Below, one piece after another: positions 10,150-20,641 of a DNA stretch of 52,586 nucleotides. This DNA comes from Phoronis australis. Taxonomy: Eukaryota; Phoronida; Phoronidae. Position 1 is the stretch's first letter. The number at the start of each line of letters is the position of its first letter. The stretch is taken from assembly GCA_002633005.1 (NCBI GenBank), contig NMRA01000971.1, positions 32,433 through 85,018 of the forward strand. Direction: 5' to 3'. The notes beneath the pieces were generated by a model. That model searched no databases. It was not told where the DNA came from and saw nothing but the letters and a program-made list of their open reading frames with translations. Position numbers and translations under genes: made by a program.

Positions 10150-11690
10150 CCATTTTTTCCTCGGACTCCCACTGTACGAGTTAACTGGACTCACCCCCAG
10201 TCAAAGTCATTAGTATGTTTTACACAAAATATTAAGCAAATGCTTGTTCTTGAGTTATGCCATTGCAGTAACTTTTCATTGACGACTGAGTCTGCTCACC
10301 TTCGATTGTTGGTTGAAACCCGGTCTCCGAAACTGGTGAAATCGTAAGCTACAATTCATCAAGTTTACGCTCTGTGACACATCTGTAACCTATGATAGAG
10401 TTTCTACAAAATTGCAGTGCATTTCTATCAAAATTAGTAGTTAATAAATTACGAGCTTTTTTCAGAAAATCCCTGTGCGAAAACCCGCCGACTGAAGCAT
10501 CGCTGCCTCGAGATTGCCGATAGGTTAACTTGAAATAATGAGTAAAAATAAAGTTTCGACTCGGCAAATTACATGAATTCCTCCTTAAGTTTTCAAAATA
10601 GGGTCCCCAACATTTTTAAGTTCCCGTGGAGTCGGGATTTACTCCATATTAAATCCGGCAAATCTGCGCTAGATCGTACTTCGCAACGCAAGAAAATATT
10701 CTGGACGAACACACATGTTGTCACGTGATGTTTGTTTGAAGTTCGTCTTTGTGTGTGAGTGAACGAGCGCGTGCGTGTCATCAGAGTTCATTTGCCAGAG
10801 TGAACACGATGTAACGATCGGGTGATTCGGGGGTGTTTTCACTATCAGTTCATCATTTTGACTTTAAAAACACCAATTACGATTAATTTAACAATTCCTT
10901 GTAAAAATAACGCAAACGTTTTTACGGTATTAAAAACTTTCAGAAATAAGTGCCAGTGTTCATTTCTTGCCGATGCTATGCTACCCATATCATGAATAGA
11001 TACGTGCCTGCACTTCTGCACTGTTGCAATCCAAGTGGAGCGCTGCATGGTCACGTGTCGTCTGTGCACTACAGTCGGTTGTCAATGGGCAAGAAAATAG
11101 TTCACTTTCAATTATATAAAATACGAAATAAGCATTACAGTTTCTTGGCCTTGTTACACAAAAAGTAACAGATCAAGTTTTAGGTATCTTCAGAATAAAG
11201 TTTTCAGTTTTCGTGAGCTTTAACCGACCATTTTTGTCAACTGAATGGGACCGCATCACATGTGCATTAATTTACGGCTTCTCTTATGTGCAATATTTTT
11301 GTGAATCGGGAATTTGTGCATCAAATTTCACCGTTCGAACGCGAACAGAGATGTTTTTGATCGACAATATTTATGGTATACATGAAATTAAGAATAAAGG
11401 GCTAAATTTGTGAGTATAAAAATCCCGTTTTCTTCAAGCACCGGTTTATCAATCAGCAATCAGGTAATCCCCAGCTGGTGTGGATGGCTGACTCACAACA
11501 GCTCTATTGAAACTATTATGAGGAAGCTTAATTCATGAGCGGACCGGCAGTAACAAGGGGTAAGTCGCCGGCGTTTTCTGACAACGCTGACCGGTATGGA
11601 TATTAATAGGTCACAGTTAATTACATAGCCTGTACACGCCGGAGACGAATATGAAACCAAGTGAGAAATGGATAACAAAAATCGAATTGG
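10150..11690 (+). repeat. Old repeat H3, copy 1
   Basis: The reverse complement of this region matches 35640-36740 and continues at 39148-39240. Landmarks are GCAAAT.CTTGTTCTTGAGT, TGACGACTG, CATTGACAACCGACTGTAGTG (opposite strand) and TTTTTGATCGACAATATT. A relative of part of it lies at 20040-20460. The TA at 10211-10212 is the empty counterpart of the E2 insertion site at 36739/39147. No coding domain was recognised. Confidence 0.75.
10310..11000 (+). repeat. Fragment of TA-target TIR element E2 within H3
   Basis: From GTTGAAACCCGGTCTCCGAAAC to CGATGCTATGCTACCC the order of motifs matches the E2 copies at 28618-30033 and 36741-39145 (the latter inverted). It is diverged and lacks both terminal inverted repeats. 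It replaces a short part of H3. Confidence 0.7.
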
Positions 11691-12804
11691 TATTTAAAGC
11701 ATGGCGCTAGCATGAGATCGAAACACTGAAATGTCAATTTTTTAATTGAATGAAGGAATTAGGGTAACGATTTATCTCTTTTCACAACTTGCAGTGTTCA
11801 TGACAACAAAGGCCTGAGGCGACTGTAGCTTTCGTTCTCAACGCCAACGGTCGTATGCAAAAAGCCATGTATACGCGCAACTCCCTTGGGATCAAAACTA
11901 CGTTTTGTCTTTGTTTTCCCCGGCACCATTCTACCATAAGTGCACCTCATTGACTCAATGTTATGGCGATTTTGTGAATGAAAGGACTGAGGGTATGCGA
12001 AGCTGCTCTGTACCTGGCGGGAGATTCGATTGGATTGAAAGCCTTTTGTTACCTTTGACCTCGGATAAGTAGTAAACAAATATCCACGCGGTTGTGCGGT
12101 TCCAAGGTGGTTCTGTTCAATCTTTTTTTTCTCGCTGCAGTATGTATTTTGTGTTTGAACTTCCCCGAGAATGAAGATAAGGTATTTTTCTAGACATATG
12201 TGAAATATTCTAAAAATGGCCATTTTTTGTGAATAAGGTTGGAGATAACCTTAAACAAGATTGAAAGAAGATTAAAAGAATAATCCATGTGGTATTGTTA
12301 ACTCTGATCAGTGTTTGTAAATCCACAGACTATATCAATATGCATGGTCGTTTATCTTCAATCGTACCCATTGTTTGTAGTAATTTTAGCTTATTTAAGT
12401 TAATCAATTTTTAAAATCCAAACCACACTTATTTGTTCTTTTCCAGCTGAAAACCTCCGTGTTGTTCGTTTTTAACAAAAATTATTGGTTAATGCATTTT
12501 GAAAATGCAGAGACGTTTACTACAGTTTACGGTCGGGTAATTACACTTCATTGAGTCTAATGCTCTCACCGGGCCCAGGCTGAATGCGGTCCACAACTGT
12601 ATCTGACTGCAGCGCCGCGCTCTCTTTGACCCTGGTAAATACCGCTCAAAAGGATGTGCGGTGAAAACTCCCGCTGCATATTTCCCCTCAAATGCAAATC
12701 CTATTTCCTCATCCACCCATAATTTTTTAGAGAAAATGTAAAAGTCTAAAAACTTATTTAGTTAGTGGTGTGGTGTCTTCGACACAGGGTTAGATGTGTA
12801 GTTA
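11691..12804. other. No gene or repeat boundary recognised
   Basis: The minus-strand frame at 11798-12223 (141 codons) has low-complexity, non-homologous-looking composition, with no start context or splice sites that stand out. I treat it as chance. The remainder is AT-rich. Confidence 0.4.
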
Positions 12805-13560
12805 ATGCTTGCACTTTCTAGATTTCAGCTTCTACGACCACCTAGTCCTCAGAGACGAATTAGGAAGGCATGTGTAAGACCTGCCTTGGTGGCCTTTAAC
12901 TACCTCTCATCAAGACTCTTGCAGTACCTCTTCGTGGCGCAACGTGGTAATTGGGCACCCTACGGCCCCAGGCTAAATTTTGCAAGAGATCTCGGAAGAG
13001 ATTAGGCTCTTAAAGGTTCAACATGCATGACCCATCGGTGTATGGATATGCTCTGGCGTTCACCAACCTAATTCCCAGCTATGGGCAAATAGCACTCTTC
13101 ATTGGTTGGACTCAAGGCTTACTACCTTGCCTGGTAAAAAACTAGCTCTTGTGGCTGAGCGGACCTTAGTGCTTTTCAGATGCTCTCCACATCCCTTGAC
13201 TCAACAGTCAGAAGAACTGCAGAGAGTTGCAGGTGGAGCCGACCTCCCCATCAGAGCAGACGAAGTGTTTGTTAGATACCTTACTTGTCTTACGCACTCA
13301 ACGATCAGATGAGCAGGAGACGGATTGTCTTCATGGTCAGGGGTCCAGAAGAGGTCACTCCTGGCTGTCACATTGTGTCAGTGAACATACCGGTTTGTGG
13401 CAGTTTACCGATCCTAAGTCATCACCTCATCGGCGTTGGGTGGGCGTCAGGGGCCACACATGATGATGGGAGGGGTTCCTTAACCCTTATTGGTCAGTTG
13501 ACGCCCAAGCCTGGCAGCCCCAGGCCAGTGAGGAACTGACCCGCCGCGGATAGCCTGCCC
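12805..13560 (+). other. Possible 5' region of the LINE, uncertain
   Basis: This stretch is more GC-rich than its surroundings and has several overlapping open frames. One of them, at 13285-13539 (84 codons), contains PGCHIVSVNIPVCGS and GVGWASG. It lies directly upstream of the endonuclease region on the same strand, where ORF1 or a 5' UTR of a non-LTR element would be expected. I do not recognise a nucleic-acid-binding motif, so this is inference from position. Confidence 0.35.
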
Positions 13561-13570
13561 CTTTGGGCGT

Positions 13571-14762
13571 ATGGGGCTTAGAGGTTGTTACAACCTAGAC
13601 AGGCTTATCGTTACTCCATCGCCTGCTTCAGGACTTATTACAGAAGTAAACGTCCATACGGATGCAGGACGGCGTGACTGGAAAAGTGCAGCTGGACAGA
13701 ACATCTGCCGTGACGCCAGAAAGCGCGGACATAGAGAGAAACGCAAAGGTAAAAGAGCTGGAAAACGTGCCCGGCAACTCAAGTATGAAAGACTTCAACT
13801 CAACTGTCTCAGGATTGGTTACTGTAATATATGCGGCATCAAGCATAATACTGGAGAAAATCTGTGCGGGCTACGACATTCTCCTGTTTCAAGAAACCAA
13901 ACTCAAGGACCTAACAGACTTTGAGCTCGAGGGTTTCATTTTTCTTAGAGAGGGCATCGCCAATGGCCTGGCGTACGCAAGCAACAAAGAGCCACACCAT
14001 GGTAGAGCTTGTGGAACTCACAGTTTTACTACCACTGACAGGCAGCTACAGATCATTAGCGTCCTTGATCCTAGTTTCCGCGACCCATTCACTCTAGTCA
14101 ATCTGTATATACGGGGTAACTCCTCCCCTAGATGTGACCATTGGAATTTTCTCCACAATCTATTTCACATGTATACTGACATTCTTATTGTTGGTGACTT
14201 TAATGCTCAGCACTTCAGCTTTGTTGTCTACGATGTGAACCCGAATGGTAAAGGTCTTGCCGACTGCCTTCCAGAACTAGATTTATATATTCTCAACTCT
14301 AGTGAACCCACAAGGATGGCTGAGAGACTGGGTGACAAGGACTCCTGCATTGACCTTGGTCTGAGCAGCGACAGTCTTCGCGACCATGCTGAGTGGCGTA
14401 GGAGTTGTCAAGCTGGAAGTGATCACTACCTGCATGAGATTCAACTTCACCACCAATTAAAGGCTCCAGTAACAACTTGTAAACGACCCTAGTACAATCA
14501 AACCGAAGGGGATGAAATCTGGAAATCAGTGTGCACACGCGCCAAAAGCTTACATAAGCACGCATGCCACCACAGGCGGCAGAATGCCCCTACTTATTGG
14601 TGGAATAAAGATGTTGACTCTACCTGGGCTAACAATTACTCTAAAGAGCGGGATTTTGATCGTGCACGCCAAAAGTGCACTCTGAAAGAGTTCACAATCA
14701 GAACAGCCAGAAACACGGCCACTGACTCTTCATTCTTTATGACTGACAAAAAGTTAAAATAG
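13571..14762 (+). pseudogene. LINE (non-LTR retrotransposon) APE endonuclease fragment
   Basis: The frame from 13571 is basic and ends in RIGYCNICGIKHN, the usual start of the endonuclease. A frameshift near 13850 moves the rest into the frame ending at 14492, where YDILLFQETKL (catalytic Glu), LVNLY, ILIVGDFNAQH (Asp and Asn), DSCIDLGLSS and GSDHY appear in the order of the exonuclease-endonuclease-phosphatase fold. A second shift leads to 14529-14762 with PTYWWNKDVD, the W-W motif found between endonuclease and RT in LINEs. The reverse transcriptase that should follow is absent. In active elements this domain nicks target DNA to prime reverse transcription. The clade is not determined. Confidence 0.9.
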
Positions 14763-15192
14763 TTATGTAGTCAGTGCAAAAAAATTGTCCATAGATTCCA
14801 AAATCTTCAGTTTGGCTGTCACCCTATTTGCACTTTTGTGCATATTTCATGATTTGAGAAATAATGATTAAACTAGTAATGACACATGTAGTTTTGTTAT
14901 CTGTGAAATGTTTAGAGTAGCTGTAATCTGGAAATGTCAGGCATGGTATCGCAATTAACTAAACTAAGTTTCGCTGATCATCAAAATCTACCACTGTTTT
15001 GGTACTTCAAGTTTAAATATAAAAAAGATCAACATGTTCCCAGTACGAAAAAAGTTGAAATGAAATGACGTGCTTTTAACACCGGTCAAGTTTTTTATTT
15101 GTATTCGTGTACAGATAAATTTGGATTCCAGTTGAGAGAGATCATCTACAGGAAAGATACAATGCAATCCCTTTTCAAAGTATACTGTGTCT
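14763..15192. other. No feature recognised
   Basis: AT-rich sequence between the LINE fragment and the E2 fragment. No RT sequence is visible in any frame, so the LINE does not resume here. Confidence 0.45.
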
Positions 15193-15524
15193 GTTCTGAA
15201 AGGCCAGACCATAGGGGGACACGTTACTCGCAAGATCAGCAAAACTGTTCTTTTTGAAGAACGGCAGAAGTTTGAAGTGCATTAAGTTAGGCTAAATACT
15301 GACGTAGCGGCGACGCTCGTGGTCTACAAATTCCACGCACAATCATTTTTAGGACCGTGGATCTTATTGATAAATTGAAGACGTTATTGTAGAATTTTAG
15401 AACTGTAGGTAGGGCATTTTTTACATGTACACATTCATGGGCTGGGTGCTTATTTTATCAAAGTCTGAAATTGCGTGGGGGAGCTTATAGGGGCCTGGGT
15501 GGTTATTAAAGGTGAATATGGTAG
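15193..15524 (-). repeat. Terminal fragment of E2
   Basis: The reverse complement starts close to the E2 end (CCATATTCACCTTTAATAACC versus CCGTATTCGCCGTAATAACC). It continues through CCCCTATAAG, CAGACTTTG, AAATAAGC.CCCAG and CCATGAATGTGTACATG as in 30172-30480. About 330 bp remain and the distal part is missing. Confidence 0.75.
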
Positions 15525-15592
15525 ACTTCAATTGCACAAGTTATATGATATGGCATTCCAATTTAATGATGAAAAATTGATAGTCCTTGGTG

Positions 15593-16894
15593 CATTATTA
15601 CTGTGCGCGTGTAAGCGCAGAGTACTGTTGTTCTTGGGTTTTTTTTTCAATTTTATTCTTATTACTCTGCACATGTATCTGCAGAGTACTGTTTTTCATG
15701 GGTTTTCTTCAATTTTATTCTTATTACTTTGCGCGTGTAAGCGCAGAGTACTGTTGTTCCTGGGTTTTCTTCAATTTTATTCTTATTCTTCTTATTACGG
15801 TCTTTTAAATTCAGCATATGACTTTTGACAGTATATAAATTTTGATTAGTTCTATAATCATATTCCATATTGCACCGGAAGAGGTCGTTTGGTGCAAAGG
15901 TCATATAATTTTCAAAATGCTACTCCTTCAGTTTTAAAGTTATCTTTTTCAAATTTGGTGCACAGGTATAAGTCAACATGACAATTTAAAAAATTACTTT
16001 TCTAAGTAATCGGGTCATCCAATCAGGTGAAATAGGTCAAAAATCATTAGGTGCAAACTAAAATTTTGAGCTAGACACTTCAAATTGACAGGTCTGATTG
16101 GCACAGGTAATTCAATTTGAAATCCAAAGTTTCAGGTCTTTTTAGTGCAAACATGGGGTCATTAGGTGCATTTTTCTTCTGAAATTTTGACCTTTTCAAT
16201 CAACAAGTATTCTGATGTGTCAACCGTTAGACAACTGTGATTCTCAGAATTAAACACATTTTTTATGGGCTTTGCAATAATTCTCCTAAAGACGCTTATA
16301 ATGCACCAGATAGGGTCAATTAGTGCAAAGGTCATGTAACGTTCAAAATGTTATATCTCTTACGTTTTTCAAGGAATTCTTTTCAATTTCAGCACACTGG
16401 TGTAAATCAACATGCCATTTGAATACCCTACTTTACTTCGCAATAGGCCTAACCAATGAGAAAAAATAGGTCAAAGGTCATTGAGTGCAAACTAAAAGTA
16501 TGAGCTAGAGACTTCAAAATTACATATCTGTTTACTAAGTGCGATTGAGTTTGAATTCTAAATGTTGAGGTCATTAGGTGCATTTTTCTTCTGAAAGTTT
16601 GACCAAAACATTCATCTTGTATTCTGAAGTGCTTAAAGTAAAACATCTGTGATTTTTAGCATTAACCACACTTGTAATCGAGTTAGCAATTACTCCCTCA
16701 TCGGGGCTCATAATGCACTGGAAGAGGTCAATTAGTGGAAAGGCCATCAAAAAATTAATATGTAATTTCTCCTTCAATTTTAAGGAATTCCTTTTCATAT
16801 TGGTAAACAGGTTGCTGTCAGTAACTTCCCATAATAATTCCAGTAATACGCACGCGCAGAGTCCGTTATTGTCAGGCCGTGACAATCTTTCTAG
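15593..16894 (+). mobile_element. Helentron/Helitron-like non-autonomous unit 1
   Basis: The unit begins with three successive head repeats of about 65 bp (near 15599, 15661 and 15725). Each has a GCGCGTGTAAGCGC-type palindrome (the middle one degenerate), GAGTACTG and a CTTCAATTTTATTCTTATT tail. It ends with subterminal CACGCGCAGAG, a hairpin (ATTGTCA/TGACAAT) and TCTTTCTAG followed by TT. The CTCTGCGCGTG-like head and the inner CACGCGCAGAG form asymmetric terminal inverted repeats, with a 3' hairpin and CTAG end at a TT target, as described for Helitron2/Helentron elements. There is no Rep/helicase ORF. The interior has subrepeats of about 430 bp starting TGCACCGGAAGAGGTC, containing many AGGTCA motifs. 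Confidence 0.75.
16468..16480 (+). promoter_or_regulatory. DR1-type AGGTCA direct repeat
   Basis: AGGTCA A AGGTCA, a perfect DR1. DR1 is the known preferred site of RXR-, HNF4- and COUP-type nuclear receptors. It lies in the second subrepeat of unit 1. Binding is not shown; only the sequence match is. Confidence 0.5.
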
Positions 16895-17266
16895 TTTCTC
16901 TGCGCGTGTAAGCGCAGAGTACTGTTGTTCCTGGATTTTCTTCAATTTTATTCTTATTCTTATTCTTATTCTTCTTATTCTTCTTCCGACCAACTTTGAG
17001 GCTTAATAACTCCAAATTAGGTGCACGTATGGTCTTTAAATTCAGCATATGACTTTTGACAGTATATAAATTTTGATTGGTTATATAGTCATATTCCATG
17101 TTGCACCGGAAGAGGTCGTTTGGTGCAAAGGTCATATAATTTTCAAAATGCTACTCCTCCTTCAGTTTTAAAGCTAACTTTTTCAAATTCGGTGCACAGG
17201 TATAAGTCAAGATGACAATTTAAAAAATTACTTTTCTAAGTAATCGGGTCATCCAATCAGGTGAAT

Positions 17267-17279
17267 AGGTCAAAGGTCA
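17267..17279 (+). promoter_or_regulatory. DR1-type AGGTCA direct repeat
   Basis: Perfect AGGTCA A AGGTCA in the first subrepeat of unit 2. The equivalent position in unit 1 (about 16033) is mutated to AGGTCAAAAATCA. Confidence 0.5.
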
Positions 17280-17699
17280 TTAGGTGCAAATTGAAATTTT
17301 GAGCTAGACACTTCAAATTGACAGGCCTGATTGTCACAGGTAAATCAAATTGGATTCCAAAGTTTCAGGTCATTTAGTGCAAACATGGGGTCATTAGGTG
17401 CATTTTTCTTCTGAAAATTTGACCTTTTTAATCAGCAAGTATTCTGATGTGTCAACCGTTAGACAACTGTGATTCTCAGCGTTAAACACATTTTCCATGG
17501 GCTTTGAAAAAATTCTCCTAAAGATGCTTAAAATGCACCGGATAAGGTCAATTAGTGCAAAGGTCATGTAACGTTCAAAATGTTATATCTCTTACGTTTT
17601 TCAAGGAATTCTTTTCAATTTCAGCACACTAGTGTAAGTCAGCATGCCAATTGAACAATCTACTTAACTATGCATCAGGCCTAACCAATCAGAAAAAAT

Positions 17700-17712
17700 A
17701 GGTCAAAGGTCA
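17700..17712 (+). promoter_or_regulatory. DR1-type AGGTCA direct repeat
   Basis: Perfect AGGTCA A AGGTCA in the second subrepeat of unit 2, about 430 bp after the previous site, matching the subrepeat period. Confidence 0.5.
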
Positions 17713-18151
17713 TTGAGTGCAAAATTAATATTTTTAGCTAGAGACTTCAAAATTACATATATGTTTACTAAATGCGATTGAGTTTGAATTTTAAATTTTT
17801 GGGTCATTTGGTGCACTCATGGGGTCACTAGGTGCATTTTTCTTTTGAAAGTTTGACTAATTCTTTCATGTTGTATTCTTAACTGCTTAAAGTCAAACAT
17901 CTGTGATTCTTAGAATTAATCACACTTTAGATTGGTTTTACCATTATTCCCTCATCCGGGTTCATAATGCACCGGAAGAGGTCAGTTAGTGGAAAGGTCA
18001 TCAAAATAATAACATGTAATTTCTCGTACAATTTTAAAGAATTCCTTTTCATATCGGTAAACGGGTTGCTGTCAGTAACTTCCCAAAACAATTCCAGTAA
18101 TACGCACGCGCAGAGTCCATTATTGTCACGCCGTGACATTAATCTTTCTAG

Positions 18152-19323
18152 TTCTTCTGATTCTTCTTTCGACCAACTTTGAGGCTTAAAAACTCCAAAT
18201 TGGGTGCAGGTACGGTCTTTAAATTCAGCATATCACTTTTGACAGTATATAAATTTTGATTGGTTGTATAATCATATTCCATATTGCACCAGAAGAGGTC
18301 GTTTGGTGTAGAGGTCATATAATTTTCAAAATGCTACTCCTCCTTCACTTTTAAAGCCATCTTTTTCAAATTCGGTGCATATGTATAAGTCAACAATAAA
18401 ATTACTTTTCTAAGTAATCGGGTCATCCAATCAGGTGAAATAGGTCAAAGGTCATTAGGTGCAAACTAAAATTTTGAGCTAGACACTTCAAATTGACAGG
18501 TCTGATTGCCACAGGTAAATCAAATCGGAATCCAAAGTTTCAGGTCATTTAGTGCAAACATGGGGTCATTATGTGCATTTTTCTTCTGAAAAATTGACCT
18601 TTTCAGTCAGCAAGTATTCTGATGTGTCAACTGTTAGACAACTGTGATTCTCAGCGTTAAACACATTTTTCATGGGCTCTGCAATAATTCTCCTAAAGAT
18701 GCTTAAAATGCACCGGATAAGGTCAATTAGTGCAAAGGTCATGTAACGTTCAAAATGATATATCTTACGTTTTTCAAGGAATTCTTTTCAATTTCAGCAC
18801 ACTGGTGTAAGTCATTATGCCAATTGAATACCCTACTTTGCTTCACAAAAGGCCTAACCAATCAGAAAAAATAGGTCCAAGGTCATTGAGTGCAAACTAA
18901 AATTTTGAGTTAGAGACTTCAGAATTACGTATCTGTTTACTAAGTGTGATTGAAATTGAATTCTAAATTTTCAGATCATTTGGTGCAACCATGGGGTCAT
19001 TAGGTGCATTTTTCTTCTGAAAGTTTGACCACTTCAATCATCCTGTATTCTGAAGTGCTTTAAGTGAAACATCTGTGATTATTAGCAGTAATCACTCTTT
19101 TAATGAAGTTAACAATTATTCCCTCATCGGGGCTCATAATGCACCAAAAGAGGTCAATTAGTGGAAAGGTCATCAAAAAATTAATATGTAATTTCTCCTA
19201 CAATTTTAAAGAATTCCTTTTCATTTTGGTAAACGGGTTGCTGTCAGTAACTTCCCATAATAATTCCAGTAATACGCACGCGTAGAGTCCGTTATTGTCA
19301 CGCCGTGACAATAATCTTTCTAG
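18152..19323 (+). mobile_element. Helentron/Helitron-like non-autonomous unit 3, head truncated
   Basis: The head palindrome is missing; the unit starts in the pyrimidine run (TTCTTCTGATTCTTC) and then CGACCAACTTTGAGGC. The rest aligns with units 1 and 2 to the perfect 11-bp hairpin TTATTGTCACG/CGTGACAATAA and CTAG at 19320-19323. The next four host bases, TTAC, are the start of an intron read on the minus strand (GTAA), so the array terminus lies at intron position +5 of the exon at 19328-19448. Confidence 0.75.
18442..18454 (+). promoter_or_regulatory. DR1-type AGGTCA direct repeat
   Basis: Perfect AGGTCA A AGGTCA in the first subrepeat of unit 3. The sixth expected position (about 18873) reads AGGTCCAAGGTCA and is degenerate. 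Confidence 0.5.
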
Positions 19324-19327
19324 TTAC

Positions 19328-19448
19328 CTTCTTGTTGTGCCGCCTCGTATTCAAGCTGGGTTGTTTTCAATTCACCAAGAATCGTTTCCAATTCCTTGAT
19401 TGTGGTTGGCAGTCTTTTTATTTCATCGTCTTGCTGCAAGATTTTCTC
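19328..19448 (-). CDS. Coiled-coil exon of a minus-strand gene
   Basis: On the minus strand the exon is preceded by ACTGATTGCAG and followed by GTAACT, both good splice signals. It is 121 bases, 40 codons plus one base (phase 0 in, phase 1 out). The peptide EKILQQDDEIKRL, then TIKELETILGELKTTQLEYE, is highly charged with heptad-spaced Leu/Ile and should form a coiled coil. It is in phase with the exon at 23877-23939, 4.4 kb upstream on the same strand. Together with the THAP exons at 25.4-26.6 kb these may be one gene, as THAP proteins often carry a C-terminal coiled coil; the linkage is inferred. The downstream intron begins almost immediately with the Helentron-like array. Confidence 0.72.
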
Positions 19449-20039
19449 CTGCAATCAGTAATTCAACCCATTTGTGTGTTTTTGCAACAGTGCTAAATAC
19501 AAAATTCCATACTGTGTTTTCTCATTTAATTTGTACACTCTATTAGTTCATACAGGACCCTTGAAACATGCCATTTGTCTCCAATAGTTCATACAGTAGG
19601 CGTCCAAGGGAAAAATAGTTCGTACACATACTGTACTCGTCCGGGTTACCGCCCATGATCGGCTTACTGCCAACTCCCTGTTCTTTTAGATTCCCAATTT
19701 AAGCGCCCAGGGCAGTAACCCGAACGAGTATGATATTTGCGTCGGAAAAAATAATTCGTACAAGCTTCTTGGATCGGTAAAATGGATGTTTCGATTCTTA
19801 TACAAGAAGACATTCAAATCAATTAGCACCAATTCTAGTCAGGTGATCAAAATCTGTTATTTTCTTTACTACGCTAGAGCTCGGAAAGTCGTTTTTCAGA
19901 TCGCCATTTTTGGTGACCGAAAATGTGGAAACAGCGATAAGATTTTCCAGTGTGTCGCCAAATTGTGGTAAAAATTTCATAACAGCGGATTTTCCCAACA
20001 AGGTTCTGTTACCTTCAGATTAGTACTACACGAATAAAT
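19449..20039. other. Intron or intergenic sequence with small repeats
   Basis: Contains two related stretches with AAAAATA(G/A)TTCGTACA (about 19612 and 19748), also seen at about 39206. No exon was recognised. Confidence 0.4.
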
Positions 20040-20640
20040 TTACAAAAGTGCAGAGTAACAGTACCGTGCCTTGCTAGAGCTGATTCCGGTGACTGTAGTG
20101 CGCAGACGACAAATGAATATATAGTGCTCTAATTTGATTGCAATTATTTTCACGTGGTGAAGTGCGCGCGTGCAATCTTCACGTGTTGCAGAGGTTACAT
20201 CATAAGGATTAAATTGATGGTCACAGTGGTCCCGTGACTTGAGTAGAACTATGTACGTATTGGCTGTAAATTCTGAGTTCAGAGAGTAATTAATGAGTTG
20301 TTTGACGAAATAAATGTTTGAAAAACTCAGATGTTTTTTATGGTTAGGAATGTTAATGTTATAGACTCCGCAACCCAATGAATTGTCAACATAAAGTTTA
20401 GTGCGGCTGTCTTATCTCTAACACCCGCCACGGCTAACTTTAGTTGCCATTGCATGGAACACGCTTTTTGCGCTAAGAAATTGTACCGTAATAGCATTTC
20501 TTACTATTGCAGTCATTTATTTTCTTATTACCGCAAACATTTACGTAAAGTTTTCGTCTATAACACCTTTGATTCTTTAGGAAATTCGATGAGCGCCTAC
20601 TGCTCTACTAAGCTAAGTTTCGAGAAATTTCAATTAAACA
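20040..20640 (-). repeat. H3- and H4-related repeat remnants
   Basis: 20060-20460 resembles 36320-36640 (GACTGTAGTGC.CAGAC, GAGTTGTTTGACGAAATAA, CAATGAATTGTCAA, GCGGCTGTCTTATCTC). 20520-20640 resembles 40560-40690 (GCCTACTGCTCTACTAA, GAAATTTCAATTAAACAC). The H4 part resumes after the TIR element at 22035 with AACTGCCAGCGACATTGGT. Confidence 0.6.
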
Positions 20641-20641
20641 C

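Larger units (their letters stand above)
16897..18151 (+). mobile_element. Helentron/Helitron-like non-autonomous unit 2
   Basis: Directly follows the CTAG-TT of unit 1. It begins CTCTGCGCGTGTAAGCGCAGAG (an 8-bp-stem palindrome), then a (TTCTTA) pyrimidine-rich run and CGACCAACTTTGAGGC. It repeats the entire interior of unit 1, with subrepeat starts at about 17101, 17533 and 17967. It ends CACGCGCAGAG (18105-18115), the hairpin TGTCACG/CGTGACA and CTAG (18148-18151). This is the most complete unit of the three. Confidence 0.78.

Noticed and set aside
11798-12223. 141-codon minus-strand gene
   Set aside because: No domain, no splice sites, no similarity to other coding regions in the window; it lies in a repeat-rich flank.
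15475-17135. Cys-rich and hydrophobic frames with LLFLGF/CSWVFF repeats
   Set aside because: They are translations of the GCGCGTGTAAGCGC head repeats and the TTCTTATT pyrimidine run in the Helentron-like units.
15593-19323. CRISPR array or simple satellite
   Set aside because: Units are 1.2 kb with defined ends, hairpins and asymmetric inverted repeats; there are no short regular repeats with unique spacers.
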